From the NCBI GenBank assembly GCA_009839535.1, contig VXPN01000389.1, positions 1 through 5,076 on the forward strand: DNA of 5,076 bases. Reading direction: 5' to 3'. Source of the DNA: Boseongicola sp. SB0662_bin_57. Lineage in GTDB: Bacteria > Pseudomonadota > Alphaproteobacteria > Rhodobacterales > Rhodobacteraceae. Position numbers and translations under genes: made by a program. This document shows positions 1-5,076 of this stretch, one piece after another; within the stretch, counting starts at the first letter, position 1, and each line of letters begins with the position of its first letter. Below the pieces are notes generated by a model. The model made no database searches. It saw only the letters and a program-made list of their open reading frames with translations, and was not told where the DNA came from.

Positions 1-2
1 GC

Positions 3-986
3 TCGGGCTTCGCCCTCGCTCGCTGCTGTTGCACCTCAGAGTGGAACCCGGGCATCGTTTTCTTTGCCGTGGGCATTGTGATCCTGCCCCTGATCCTTGG
101 TGCGTTCTGGATCAAGGTCGTGACCTCGGCGGCGATCTTTGCCCTGGCCGCCAGCGGTGTCGGGCTGATCTATGCGCAATTGGGGCTGATCAACCTGGCG
201 CAGATCGCGCTCATTGGAATCGGCGGCTGGATCGCCCTTCGGCTGAACTACGCGACCGAGCTGCCGGTGACTCTCATCACGCTTCTTGCAGCCATTGCCA
301 CAGGGTTCCTGGGGGCCCTTTTCGCATTGCCCGCGCTCAGGATGCGCGGACTGTATTTGGCGCTGGTCACGTTGATGGTCGCCGCAGCCTTTCAAATCGC
401 CTTCAACGCCGTGCAGTTTCCCAACGGGGGCGACGGGTTCCGGGGTGTGGCCCTGCAATCGGCGGGCACTGTGCGCCGCCCGGAAGTGGCCACATCCGAC
501 GCGGCCTATCTGGCCTATGCGATGGCTGCTCTCGCACTAGGGTTCCTGTTGATCGAGGCGCACAAGCGCACGGCACCGGGTCGGGCCTGGAAGATGATCC
601 GCATGTCCGAAGCCAATGCGATGGCCGCCGGTGTCAACGTGACTTTCCTCAAGCTCTGGGCATTCGCGCTTTCGGGCGCCTTGGCGGGCACGTCAGGGGC
701 GTTGCTGGCCGGCGCGCTTCGGCAACTCGACGCGCGCAGTTTCAGCGCAGTGGAAGGCATCCTGCTCTTCGCGCTCTCGGTCGTGGGAGGCGTCCATTCC
801 TGGTTCGGTGCCGTGCTTGCCGGTGTTCTCTACAAACTGCTGCCAGCGCTCTTCAACAATCTCGGCATTTCATCGGATGCGGCGCTCATAGTGTTCGGCG
901 CGGCGCTCCTGCACGCGATCATGACCGCCCCCCGCGGACTCGCCGGGCAACTTGGCGGACTGTTCCAAGGAAGGGCCAAGGCATGA
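3..986 (+). CDS. livM: LivM-like ABC transporter permease, probably 5'-truncated by the window edge
   Basis: Inner-membrane permease of a Liv/HAAT-type ABC importer (branched-chain amino acids, amides and related small solutes). It would pair with a LivH-like permease and the LivG/LivF ATPases encoded next. The protein is almost wholly hydrophobic, with about eight to ten membrane segments. Counting from GTG 69, the conserved cytoplasmic coupling loop sits at about residues 171-190 (GRAWKMIRMSEANAMAAGVN), followed by the small-residue helix (ALSGALAGTSGALLAG) typical of LivM. The stop TGA (984-986) overlaps the livG ATG. The start is uncertain. GTG 69 is the only usable in-frame start in the window, but it has no Shine-Dalgarno sequence and would cut off the beginning of the first membrane segment. 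The frame stays open with high third-position GC to the window edge (TSEWNPGIVFFAVGIV), so the true start is probably outside. From GTG 69 it has 305 residues, close to the usual LivM length. The substrate cannot be told from sequence. Confidence 0.9.
   Translation, partial: SGFALARCCCTSEWNPGIVFFAVGIVILPLILGAFWIKVVTSAAIFALAASGVGLIYAQLGLINLAQIALIGIGGWIALRLNYATELPVTLITLLAAIATGFLGALFALPALRMRGLYLALVTLMVAAAFQIAFNAVQFPNGGDGFRGVALQSAGTVRRPEVATSDAAYLAYAMAALALGFLLIEAHKRTAPGRAWKMIRMSEANAMAAGVNVTFLKLWAFALSGALAGTSGALLAGALRQLDARSFSAVEGILLFALSVVGGVHSWFGAVLAGVLYKLLPALFNNLGISSDAALIVFGAALLHAIMTAPRGLAGQLGGLFQGRAKA
967..975 (+). promoter_or_regulatory. Ribosome binding site of livG
   Basis: AAGGAAGGG lies inside the end of livM, 7 bases before the ATG at 983. 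It fixes the livG start at the ATGA overlap with livM, although the same frame stays open far upstream. It also suggests translational coupling of the two genes. Confidence 0.7.
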
Positions 987-1687
987 TCGATGTCTCGAAC
1001 CTGAGCGTGAAATACGGGGGAGTGGTGGCACTTGACCATGTGAGCCTCCACCTCACCGACGGTGTCATTGGCCTGATCGGGCCGAATGGCGCAGGCAAGA
1101 CGACACTCATCAACGCAATTTCCGGCTTTGCGCCGGTGGTCGGCGGAACCATTGGCGTGAACGGGTGCGACCTTTTGACGATGGCGCCCCACGCGCGGGC
1201 GCGCTGGGGCCTCGCCCGGTCGTTTCAACAGGTGCAGACGGTGCCGGATCTGACTGTCGAGGACCATCTGCTGGCCGTTCTGGATGCCAAGGGTCTGCCC
1301 CGAGCCGGCCGCGCAGCCGAAATCGATCACGCGCTCGGGTTTCTCGACATCGCGCATATCCGCAACACCGAGGGGCGCGACCTGAACCAGTTCGAGGCGC
1401 GGATGACCGAGATCGGCAAGTGCCTTGTCGGCGGGCCACGCATGGTGCTTCTGGATGAACCCGGCGGGGGCCTCAGCGATATCGAAATGGTGCGCCTGCG
1501 TCGGGCCATTACGAGGATTCACGCTGAATTCGGCGCACAGGTGCTGCTGGTGGATCACGATGTGGACCTGATTCGCGATGTCTGTTCCGTCACCGCCGTC
1601 CTCGATTTTGGCAAGCTGATCGCGTACGGTCTCACGTCCGAGGTTCTGGCGAATGAAGTCGTGAGAGCGGCCTATTTGGGGAGATGA
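983..1687 (+). CDS. livG: LivG-like ABC transporter ATPase with a degenerate signature motif
   Basis: Cytoplasmic ATPase subunit of the importer, 234 residues, slightly shorter than the usual 250-260 of LivG. It should form a heterodimer with LivF under the LivM/LivH permeases. Visible motifs: Walker A GPNGAGKT at residues 33-40, Q-loop around SFQQVQ (80-85), Walker B MVLLDEP (154-160) with catalytic Glu159, and switch His192 in LLVDHD. The ABC signature, expected just before Walker B as LSGGQ or the LivG-type LPYGQ/LSYGQ, reads LNQFE (134-138). Both glycines and the glutamine are lost, while the helix after it (ARMTEIGKCL) is family-like. The D-loop is GLSD. The start is ATG 983, overlapping the livM stop as ATGA and preceded by a good ribosome binding site. 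The open frame upstream of it is the wrong frame of livM. The C-terminus AYLGR is typical of Liv ATPases. Family assignment is firm; the substrate is unknown. Confidence 0.93.
   Translation: MIDVSNLSVKYGGVVALDHVSLHLTDGVIGLIGPNGAGKTTLINAISGFAPVVGGTIGVNGCDLLTMAPHARARWGLARSFQQVQTVPDLTVEDHLLAVLDAKGLPRAGRAAEIDHALGFLDIAHIRNTEGRDLNQFEARMTEIGKCLVGGPRMVLLDEPGGGLSDIEMVRLRRAITRIHAEFGAQVLLVDHDVDLIRDVCSVTAVLDFGKLIAYGLTSEVLANEVVRAAYLGR
1678..1683 (+). promoter_or_regulatory. Ribosome binding site of livF
   Basis: GGGGAG, 8 bases before the livF ATG at 1692, overlaps the last codons of livG. It supports that start and coupled translation. Confidence 0.7.
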
Positions 1688-1691
1688 CCCA

Positions 1692-2393
1692 ATGACTTTG
1701 TCCATTCGCGATCTGAAGATCGAAACCGCCACCCGCGACGTCGTCAATGGCGTCTCCCTCGATGTGCCAGAAGGCCAGATCATCGCGCTTCTGGGCCCCA
1801 ATGGCGCAGGCAAGAGCGAGCTTGTGCTTGGCGTCGCCGGGGTGATGCCTTCGACGGGAAAAGTCAGCATCGGCGAAACGGATCTTTCGGCCGCAAATGC
1901 GCAAACCGTTCGCGCCGCCGGTGTCGCCGCCGTTCCCGAAGGCCACCAGACGCTGGCAGGACTGTCAGTCAGAGACAACCTGCGTGCCGCGGGTCCACAC
2001 CTTGACGACACTGAGCTGGCCGAACAGATGGACTATGCGCTTGAGGTCTTTCCGGAATTGAAGGCCCTTCTGGACCGCCGCACCGGGACTCTCTCGGGTG
2101 GTCAGCAGCAGATGGCGGCGATTGCACAGGCGCTGGTCAGCCGCCCCCGCATTCTCTTGATCGACGAGATGTCGCTGGGACTGGCTCCGGTAGTGATCGA
2201 GCGCCTGATTGAAGTGGTGCAGAAGCTCCGCGCTGACGGGCTGGGCATTCTGCTGATCGAACAATTCACGCAGCTGGCGCTTGGAATCGCGGACCGGTGC
2301 CATGTGATAAGCCAGGGCAGGCTTCAGTTTTCGGGCGAACCCAACGACTTGCGTCAAGACAAGGGCCTGCTCGAACGGGCCTATCTTGGATGA
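1692..2393 (+). CDS. livF: LivF-like ABC transporter ATPase
   Basis: Second cytoplasmic ATPase of the importer, 233 residues, a normal LivF length. It would dimerise with LivG and power import. Motifs: Walker A GPNGAGKS (35-42), the LivF-typical VPEGHQ at the Q-loop position (81-86), an intact signature LSGGQQQM (134-141), and Walker B ILLIDEMSLGLAP (154-166) with Glu159. The switch position is LLIEQF, with Gln191 where other ABC ATPases have His. This matches the VEQN motif I recall for LivF and is normal for the family. A less usual point is Glu43 directly after the Walker A Ser, where Thr or Ser is typical (GKSEL rather than GKSTL). The gene starts 4 bases after the livG stop and ends in AYLG, as LivF proteins do. 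It is the last gene of the operon; the next gene is on the other strand. Confidence 0.95.
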   Translation: MTLSIRDLKIETATRDVVNGVSLDVPEGQIIALLGPNGAGKSELVLGVAGVMPSTGKVSIGETDLSAANAQTVRAAGVAAVPEGHQTLAGLSVRDNLRAAGPHLDDTELAEQMDYALEVFPELKALLDRRTGTLSGGQQQMAAIAQALVSRPRILLIDEMSLGLAPVVIERLIEVVQKLRADGLGILLIEQFTQLALGIADRCHVISQGRLQFSGEPNDLRQDKGLLERAYLG

Positions 2394-2444
2394 AGGCCGT
2401 TGCTGTCGTTCCTTGGCGGGCTGCGATCTTGGCAGGAGTCAGTG

Positions 2445-2534
2445 CGAAACGGCCGGTCAGGATGGGGCGTTGCCCGCAATGGCATTTCCTTGAGGACTCG
2501 TGCCTGTCCGTTGCGGGCGGCCCCTGCCGTTTCG
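2445..2534. repeat. Large bulged inverted repeat between converging operons, possible two-way terminator
   Basis: Three nested stems read as one long hairpin. The outer stem is CGAAACGGC (2445-2453) with GCCGTTTCG (2526-2534), 9 of 9 paired. The middle stem is GGGGC (2464-2468) with GCCCC (2520-2524), 5 of 5. The inner stem is GCCCGCAATGG (2472-2482) with CCGTTGCGGGC (2508-2518), 11 pairs including one T-G wobble. There is a 25-base loop and a 10-base bulge on the left side (2454-2463). The wobble becomes an A-C mismatch in the minus-strand RNA, so the plus-strand RNA should fold slightly better. The hairpin ends 14 bases from the stop of the minus-strand gene and begins 51 bases after the livF stop. 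No run of T follows on either strand, so it is not a standard Rho-independent terminator. It could be an RNA 3'-end stabiliser, a Rho-linked end, or a remnant of a mobile repeat. Confidence 0.55.
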
Positions 2535-2548
2535 GGATCTTGTCACGA

Positions 2549-3334
2549 TCAGCGACGGGTAGATGGCGTGCATTCCCCTGAACGCGACGGATCCCCTGCA
2601 CGAGTTCTATGGGCATGGAGCCAGTCGTAGTGCGGCTTCATCCGCCGATGAATCTGCTGGATGCGCGGTGGCATATCCGCTAGGTCCACGTAGTTCCTTC
2701 GCTGGGGCGTAAGTCCCGTCGAGCGTGCGAGGTTTGCGTGAAACGAGCCGCCATCCCACCAGCTGTGCGCCGACGGTTCGCCGCCCGCCTCCCAGGACAG
2801 CGCTTCCGGAACGAAGGGAATCCCGACCGCGTTGCAGAACGCCCTGACCATTTCCGCCGGACGTTCCAAGAGGTCGTCGCTGTCAATGACAGGAGGCGCC
2901 CTGCCCTCAAGTGCACTCACCAGATCGTAGAGCGCCCGCAATTCAGGGAAGCCGACTTCGCCCTCGTGGACGTCGGGCCACTTGTCGAATAGCGACGTAA
3001 TGGTCTTTGCGGGATCGCGTATGAGAAATGCATGCGTGAATCTGGACAGAAACTCGGGATTCCACATGTGGCTGATGTAGTGGGGGAAGTCCTTGAGGAA
3101 TACGGGACCCCTCTCCGCGCGGGCCTGGATGTCTTCCCAGGCGCTCTCAAGCGTAAGGCCCGGGGTGGTCTTCGCCCCCGGCTCGAAGCGATGCCAAAGC
3201 GGAGATTCGCCCTGGTACCATGCCTCGCCGAACGGTTCGTGGAGGCAGTCAAAGTCGCCGCGCTGGCGCATCATCCACTCAAAGGCGGTCGACGTGGACC
3301 GGGGCACGGCCCAGAGGGCAAGAATCCTATGCAT
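2549..3334 (-). CDS. Small sulfotransferase-like protein (PAPS-type P-loop fold)
   Basis: Predicted cytoplasmic protein of 261 residues that resembles bacterial sulfotransferase-family proteins. These transfer sulfate from PAPS to a hydroxyl or amine; the acceptor here is unknown. The N-terminal strand-loop-helix ILALWAVPRSTSTAFEW (4-20) looks like the 5'-phosphosulfate-binding loop. HEPF (32-35) follows. FLIRDPAKTITSLF (103-116) fits the 3'-phosphate-binding segment, with Arg106 and Ser114 as candidate ligands. The C-terminal tail is basic and probably disordered. I chose ATG 3334 because the fold begins right there and GAGCAGG lies 6 bases upstream. An in-frame start at 3424 would add 30 Arg/Pro-rich residues that look non-coding. 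It is the last gene of the minus-strand cluster, 107 bases after the decarboxylase-like gene, so it may also have its own promoter. Relatives of this subgroup are mostly uncharacterised, and the fold call is surer than the activity. Confidence 0.8.
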   Translation of the reverse strand: MHRILALWAVPRSTSTAFEWMMRQRGDFDCLHEPFGEAWYQGESPLWHRFEPGAKTTPGLTLESAWEDIQARAERGPVFLKDFPHYISHMWNPEFLSRFTHAFLIRDPAKTITSLFDKWPDVHEGEVGFPELRALYDLVSALEGRAPPVIDSDDLLERPAEMVRAFCNAVGIPFVPEALSWEAGGEPSAHSWWDGGSFHANLARSTGLTPQRRNYVDLADMPPRIQQIHRRMKPHYDWLHAHRTRAGDPSRSGECTPSTRR

Positions 3335-3441
3335 GGCAAGCCTGCTCAAGGCACGGGGGCATGGCCAAGGACGGGCCGGGCAATGTTTCCGCCGGATTGC
3401 CGCAAACCGCCATCTCCGGCGCAATCCCCATGCCGACGCGT
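3335..3441 (-). other. 107-base intergenic gap upstream of the sulfotransferase-like gene
   Basis: This stretch separates the stop of the decarboxylase-like gene from the start of the sulfotransferase-like gene. It holds a small perfect dyad, GGCAAT (3379-3384) and ATTGCC (3396-3401) with 11 bases between, and the probable ribosome binding site GAGCAGG (3341-3347). I see no convincing -35/-10 promoter pair. The dyad is short enough to be chance. Confidence 0.35.
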
Positions 3442-4260
3442 TCAGTCACGCAGGCTCTCCAGCAACCGACCCTGTGGCGTCGCCGGAGCAAGGCCCAACG
3501 TCTTGAAGACGCGCCAGTAGAGCGCAGCATCGTGCCCGACGACGGGCTTTCCGAGTCGTCCTTCCAGTTCTCGTGCAAGATGAACCGGCCTTTGCGGCAG
3601 CCCGTTCGGTCCGGACCGGAAATTGCACATGCCATTGATCAGGTACGCATCCGCGGACGGCGCCTGCTCTGCAACATGCTCGAAGCTCCTGAATGCCAGA
3701 TCGCCGTCAAAGACCCATCGGCAGGCATTGATCTCTTCCTGGCTTTCGAACCAGCCCTGGTCGCGAAAGTTGCCTGCCCAGAGCACGTCGAAGCCCGCAT
3801 CCTTCAGGAAGTCTCTCGTCCCCTGCCACCAATCCGGCCAGTGATAGGCGGCATTCAACGCGACCTTTTCGACGTTGAGCGCGCGCAATGCCTCCACCAT
3901 TGCATAGCCCGCCATGTGAAACGCGAGGCCGTACCTGTCGGACAATGCGCTGCAATGGTCGCGGATGCCATCGACGCCAAGACCTGACGCGTGGACCCAG
4001 TTCGATCCGACCTGCGCCGCGACATCGGCGCCGTTTCTGGCCATGCAGTGGCAGAAGTCGTCCATCATGCCGAAATTGGCCTTCCGCTGGTCAAGGCCGT
4101 GGGCATAGTCGGGCACATGGAGCATCCAGCCGTGGACGCCCACGGTGTCCGGCGCCATCCGGAGAAAGTCCGAAGGCGCGGCGTCGTAGTCGAAGGGCGG
4201 GCAGGTGAAACCCACCTGATGCGGGAAGAGCTTGTGCCCTGCCTGCCATGTTTCGGGCAT
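3442..4260 (-). CDS. Asp/Glu racemase superfamily protein, arylmalonate decarboxylase/maleate isomerase-like
   Basis: Predicted cytoplasmic enzyme of 272 residues from the superfamily of aspartate/glutamate racemases, maleate cis-trans isomerases and arylmalonate decarboxylase (AMDase). Members act on the alpha carbon or double bond of small carboxylic acids without cofactor. The two-lobed pattern is visible. MVEALRALNVEKVALNAAY (121-139) matches the usual 'AxxxALRALGVxRVAVxTPY' strand, and LEGRLGKPVVGHDAALYWRV (232-251) matches the 'LExxLGKPVxSSNQALLW' end. The C-terminal catalytic Cys is Cys212, in LINGMCNF. At the N-terminal catalytic site the family Cys is absent: the segment reads QVGSNWVHAS (83-92), with Gly85. 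This one-Cys layout resembles AMDase. The loop after Cys212 (RSGPNGLPQRP) is longer than usual. I chose ATG 4260, 2 bases after the GFA stop; the alternative 4305 would overlap GFA by 43 bases. The exact reaction is unknown. Confidence 0.75.
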   Translation of the reverse strand: MPETWQAGHKLFPHQVGFTCPPFDYDAAPSDFLRMAPDTVGVHGWMLHVPDYAHGLDQRKANFGMMDDFCHCMARNGADVAAQVGSNWVHASGLGVDGIRDHCSALSDRYGLAFHMAGYAMVEALRALNVEKVALNAAYHWPDWWQGTRDFLKDAGFDVLWAGNFRDQGWFESQEEINACRWVFDGDLAFRSFEHVAEQAPSADAYLINGMCNFRSGPNGLPQRPVHLARELEGRLGKPVVGHDAALYWRVFKTLGLAPATPQGRLLESLRD

Positions 4261-4262
4261 CT

Positions 4263-4679
4263 TCACGACCCGGCATCCCTCGGCGGCGCGTCGAAGTCCA
4301 GGCAACCTGGCAAGGCATCCAGGTCATCCAGCCAGGACGCGCGGGAACGCAGCACGACCTGTGCGGTCGGCCGGTAGTCCAGTCTCTCATCCAGGGTCGC
4401 GGCATGGATGTGGATTTCGCCGGGCCATTTCCCGGACCGGAAATACAGCCGGGTGCCGCAGTTCCGGCAAAACCCGCGCTGCGTGCCCCGAGAGCTTTCG
4501 AAGTGATTGACGTCTCCCGTCCAGGCAACGGACTCGGGCGCGAGCCCGACGAAGGCGGTGAAGGGCGACGAGGTCGCGCGTCGGCAATCCTCGCAGTGGC
4601 AGACCAGGTTGCGCGTGACCGGCCCGGCTGAGGACCACGAGACCCGGCCGCACAGGCAATGCCCGGTCAGCACGGTCAT
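4263..4679 (-). CDS. GFA-family zinc protein (glutathione-dependent formaldehyde-activating enzyme/CENP-V fold)
   Basis: Small cytoplasmic protein of 138 residues with the complete cysteine pattern of the GFA family: GHCLCG (Cys8, Cys10), CHCEDC (Cys27, Cys29, Cys32) and FCRNCGT (Cys71, Cys74). These residues bind two zinc ions in the mss4-like fold. The founding member, Gfa of Paracoccus, was reported to speed up S-hydroxymethylglutathione formation from formaldehyde and glutathione. That role has been questioned, and most family members have no known reaction. ATG 4679 is preferred because GGAAAA lies just upstream and the fold starts there. GTG 4706 would add nine residues with no clear ribosome binding site. 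The gene follows the Rieske oxygenase gene after 93 bases and runs almost directly into the decarboxylase-like gene, so it is probably co-transcribed with both. Context suggests handling of formaldehyde released by the oxygenase, as an inference. Confidence 0.9.
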   Translation of the reverse strand: MTVLTGHCLCGRVSWSSAGPVTRNLVCHCEDCRRATSSPFTAFVGLAPESVAWTGDVNHFESSRGTQRGFCRNCGTRLYFRSGKWPGEIHIHAATLDERLDYRPTAQVVLRSRASWLDDLDALPGCLDFDAPPRDAGS

Positions 4680-4683
4680 TTCA

Positions 4684-4689
4684 TTTTCC
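4684..4689 (-). promoter_or_regulatory. Ribosome binding site deciding the GFA start
   Basis: On the minus strand this reads GGAAAA, with GGA 7 bases before ATG 4679. It favours that ATG over the in-frame GTG at 4706. Confidence 0.55.
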
Positions 4690-4772
4690 AATGGCGGTGA
4701 CTGCACGCCGCCAAACCGGCCCCTGGAGCCGAATCGGCATGCGCCGTCGGCACGGGCGGCACGGGGGCGGCG

Positions 4773-5076
4773 CTAAGCATCCACGCCCTCGCGCATCCAC
4801 CGCTGCAGATGCATGACCGAGTGCTCGGAGTTGACGCCGCATCTCGGATCGATCACCAGCGGTCCCGGCGCATAGCCGCGCGACCGAAGGCCTCGCTGCA
4901 CGGACTCAACCAGACGAATGTCCTCTTCGACCGTCGTCTCCCTGTCCTGCCGGGCAAGGTCGAGAATCACGTCGCTCGCCTCCCCGTCAACCGCATACCA
5001 CCCGCGCCAGACCACGACTCGTTCCACGTCGAGCGGACGCCAGTGATAGGTGTTGAGCACGTTTCCCGGATAGGCC
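4773..5076 (-). CDS. Rieske non-heme iron oxygenase alpha subunit, C-terminal end (start outside the window)
   Basis: The last 100 or so residues of a ring-hydroxylating-type oxygenase large subunit (catalytic domain, Pfam Ring_hydroxyl_A type). The whole protein would use a Rieske 2Fe-2S centre and a mononuclear iron to hydroxylate or demethylate a substrate, with electrons from a separate reductase. The visible end reads YPGNVLNTYHWRPL, then VWRGWY, then TTVEEDIRLVESVQRGLRSR (4863-4937 region), then GPLVIDP and GVNSEHS before the stop TAG. The Asp of EED (codon 4920-4922) sits where the third iron ligand is expected. The Rieske domain and the two iron-binding His residues lie beyond the right edge. 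GTG 5060 is not the true start, because the frame continues to the edge with conserved residues (AYPGN). The wording of this tail resembles the GbcA/CntA-like group that demethylates or cleaves quaternary amines, but the fragment is too short to fix the substrate. It leads the minus-strand cluster seen here. Confidence 0.88.
   Translation of the reverse strand, partial: AYPGNVLNTYHWRPLDVERVVVWRGWYAVDGEASDVILDLARQDRETTVEEDIRLVESVQRGLRSRGYAPGPLVIDPRCGVNSEHSVMHLQRWMREGVDA

Noticed and set aside
29..982. Long plus-strand open frame upstream of and continuous with livG, which could suggest a 552-residue fusion protein
   Set aside because: It covers livM in the wrong frame. Its residues are Arg/Gly/His-rich with no domain, while the livM frame gives a clear permease. 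livG has its own ATG and ribosome binding site at 983.
830..2011. 393-residue minus-strand open frame across livM, livG and livF
   Set aside because: It is antisense to three well-supported genes, matches no family I recognise, and is explained by the stop-poor reverse frame of GC-rich coding DNA.
2395..2454. Inverted repeat GGCCGTT (2395-2401) and AACGGCC (2448-2454) after livF
   Set aside because: The arms are 7 bases with 46 bases between, and the right arm is better used in the longer stem pairing with 2526-2534.
3335..3424. N-terminal extension of the sulfotransferase-like protein to a start at 3424
   Set aside because: The added 30 residues are Arg/Pro/Cys-rich and precede the first strand of the fold. 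ATG 3334 has a plausible ribosome binding site.
3220..3987. 255-residue plus-strand open frame across the sulfotransferase-like and decarboxylase-like genes
   Set aside because: It is antisense to two genes with recognisable family motifs; its own sequence is low in structure and spans the intergenic gap without any start signal.
4261..4305. N-terminal extension of the decarboxylase-like protein to a start at 4305
   Set aside because: It would overlap the GFA coding end by 43 bases and add residues with no family match; ATG 4260 sits 2 bases after the GFA stop, as expected for coupled genes.
4693..4712. GGCGG/CCGCC hairpin with a 10-base loop in the gap between the Rieske and GFA genes, as a possible terminator
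   Set aside because: There are only 5 pairs, no T run, and such GC pairs are common in this composition. The genes are more likely co-transcribed.
1..5076. CRISPR arrays, tRNA or rRNA genes, insertion sequences, phage attachment sites
   Set aside because: No spaced direct repeats, cloverleaf-like sequence, transposase-like protein or terminal repeats were found on reading both strands.

Overview
This is a GC-rich stretch of bacterial chromosome. Codon third positions are mostly G/C and the genes are tightly packed with short overlaps. Gene content (a Liv-type ABC importer facing a Rieske-oxygenase cluster) and protein style suggest an alphaproteobacterium, most likely Rhodobacterales. That placement is an inference, because no marker gene is present.

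Left half, plus strand (about 1-2393): three genes of a branched-chain amino acid/amide-type (HAAT family) ABC importer. They are a LivM-like permease that is open at the left window edge, then LivG-like and LivF-like ATPases. The genes overlap by 3 bases (livM/livG) or are 4 bases apart (livG/livF), so they form one operon. The rest of the system, a LivH-like permease and a periplasmic binding protein, would lie to the left outside the window. The LivG subunit has lost the ABC signature motif (LNQFE where LSGGQ-like sequence is expected). The LivF subunit has Gln in place of the switch His. The predicted ATPase dimer therefore has one canonical and one degenerate nucleotide site.

Middle (2394-2548): a convergent intergenic region of 155 bases. 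Most of it is a large bulged inverted repeat (2445-2534, 25 base pairs in three stacked stems). It lies just beyond the stop codons of both converging operons.

Right half, minus strand (5076 down to 2549), in transcription order: the C-terminal end of a Rieske non-heme iron oxygenase alpha subunit (cut by the right window edge), a GFA-family zinc protein, an Asp/Glu racemase/arylmalonate decarboxylase superfamily protein, and a small sulfotransferase-like protein. The GFA and decarboxylase-like genes are 2 bases apart. The other gaps are 93 and 107 bases. The pairing of a Rieske oxygenase (many of which remove N- or O-methyl groups and release formaldehyde) with a GFA protein suggests oxidative breakdown of a methylated small molecule. 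The racemase/decarboxylase-like and sulfotransferase-like proteins would act on the same compound or its products. The importer facing the cluster may bring the substrate in. This pathway is inferred from gene order and is not shown by the sequence. No tRNA, rRNA, CRISPR array or insertion sequence was found.
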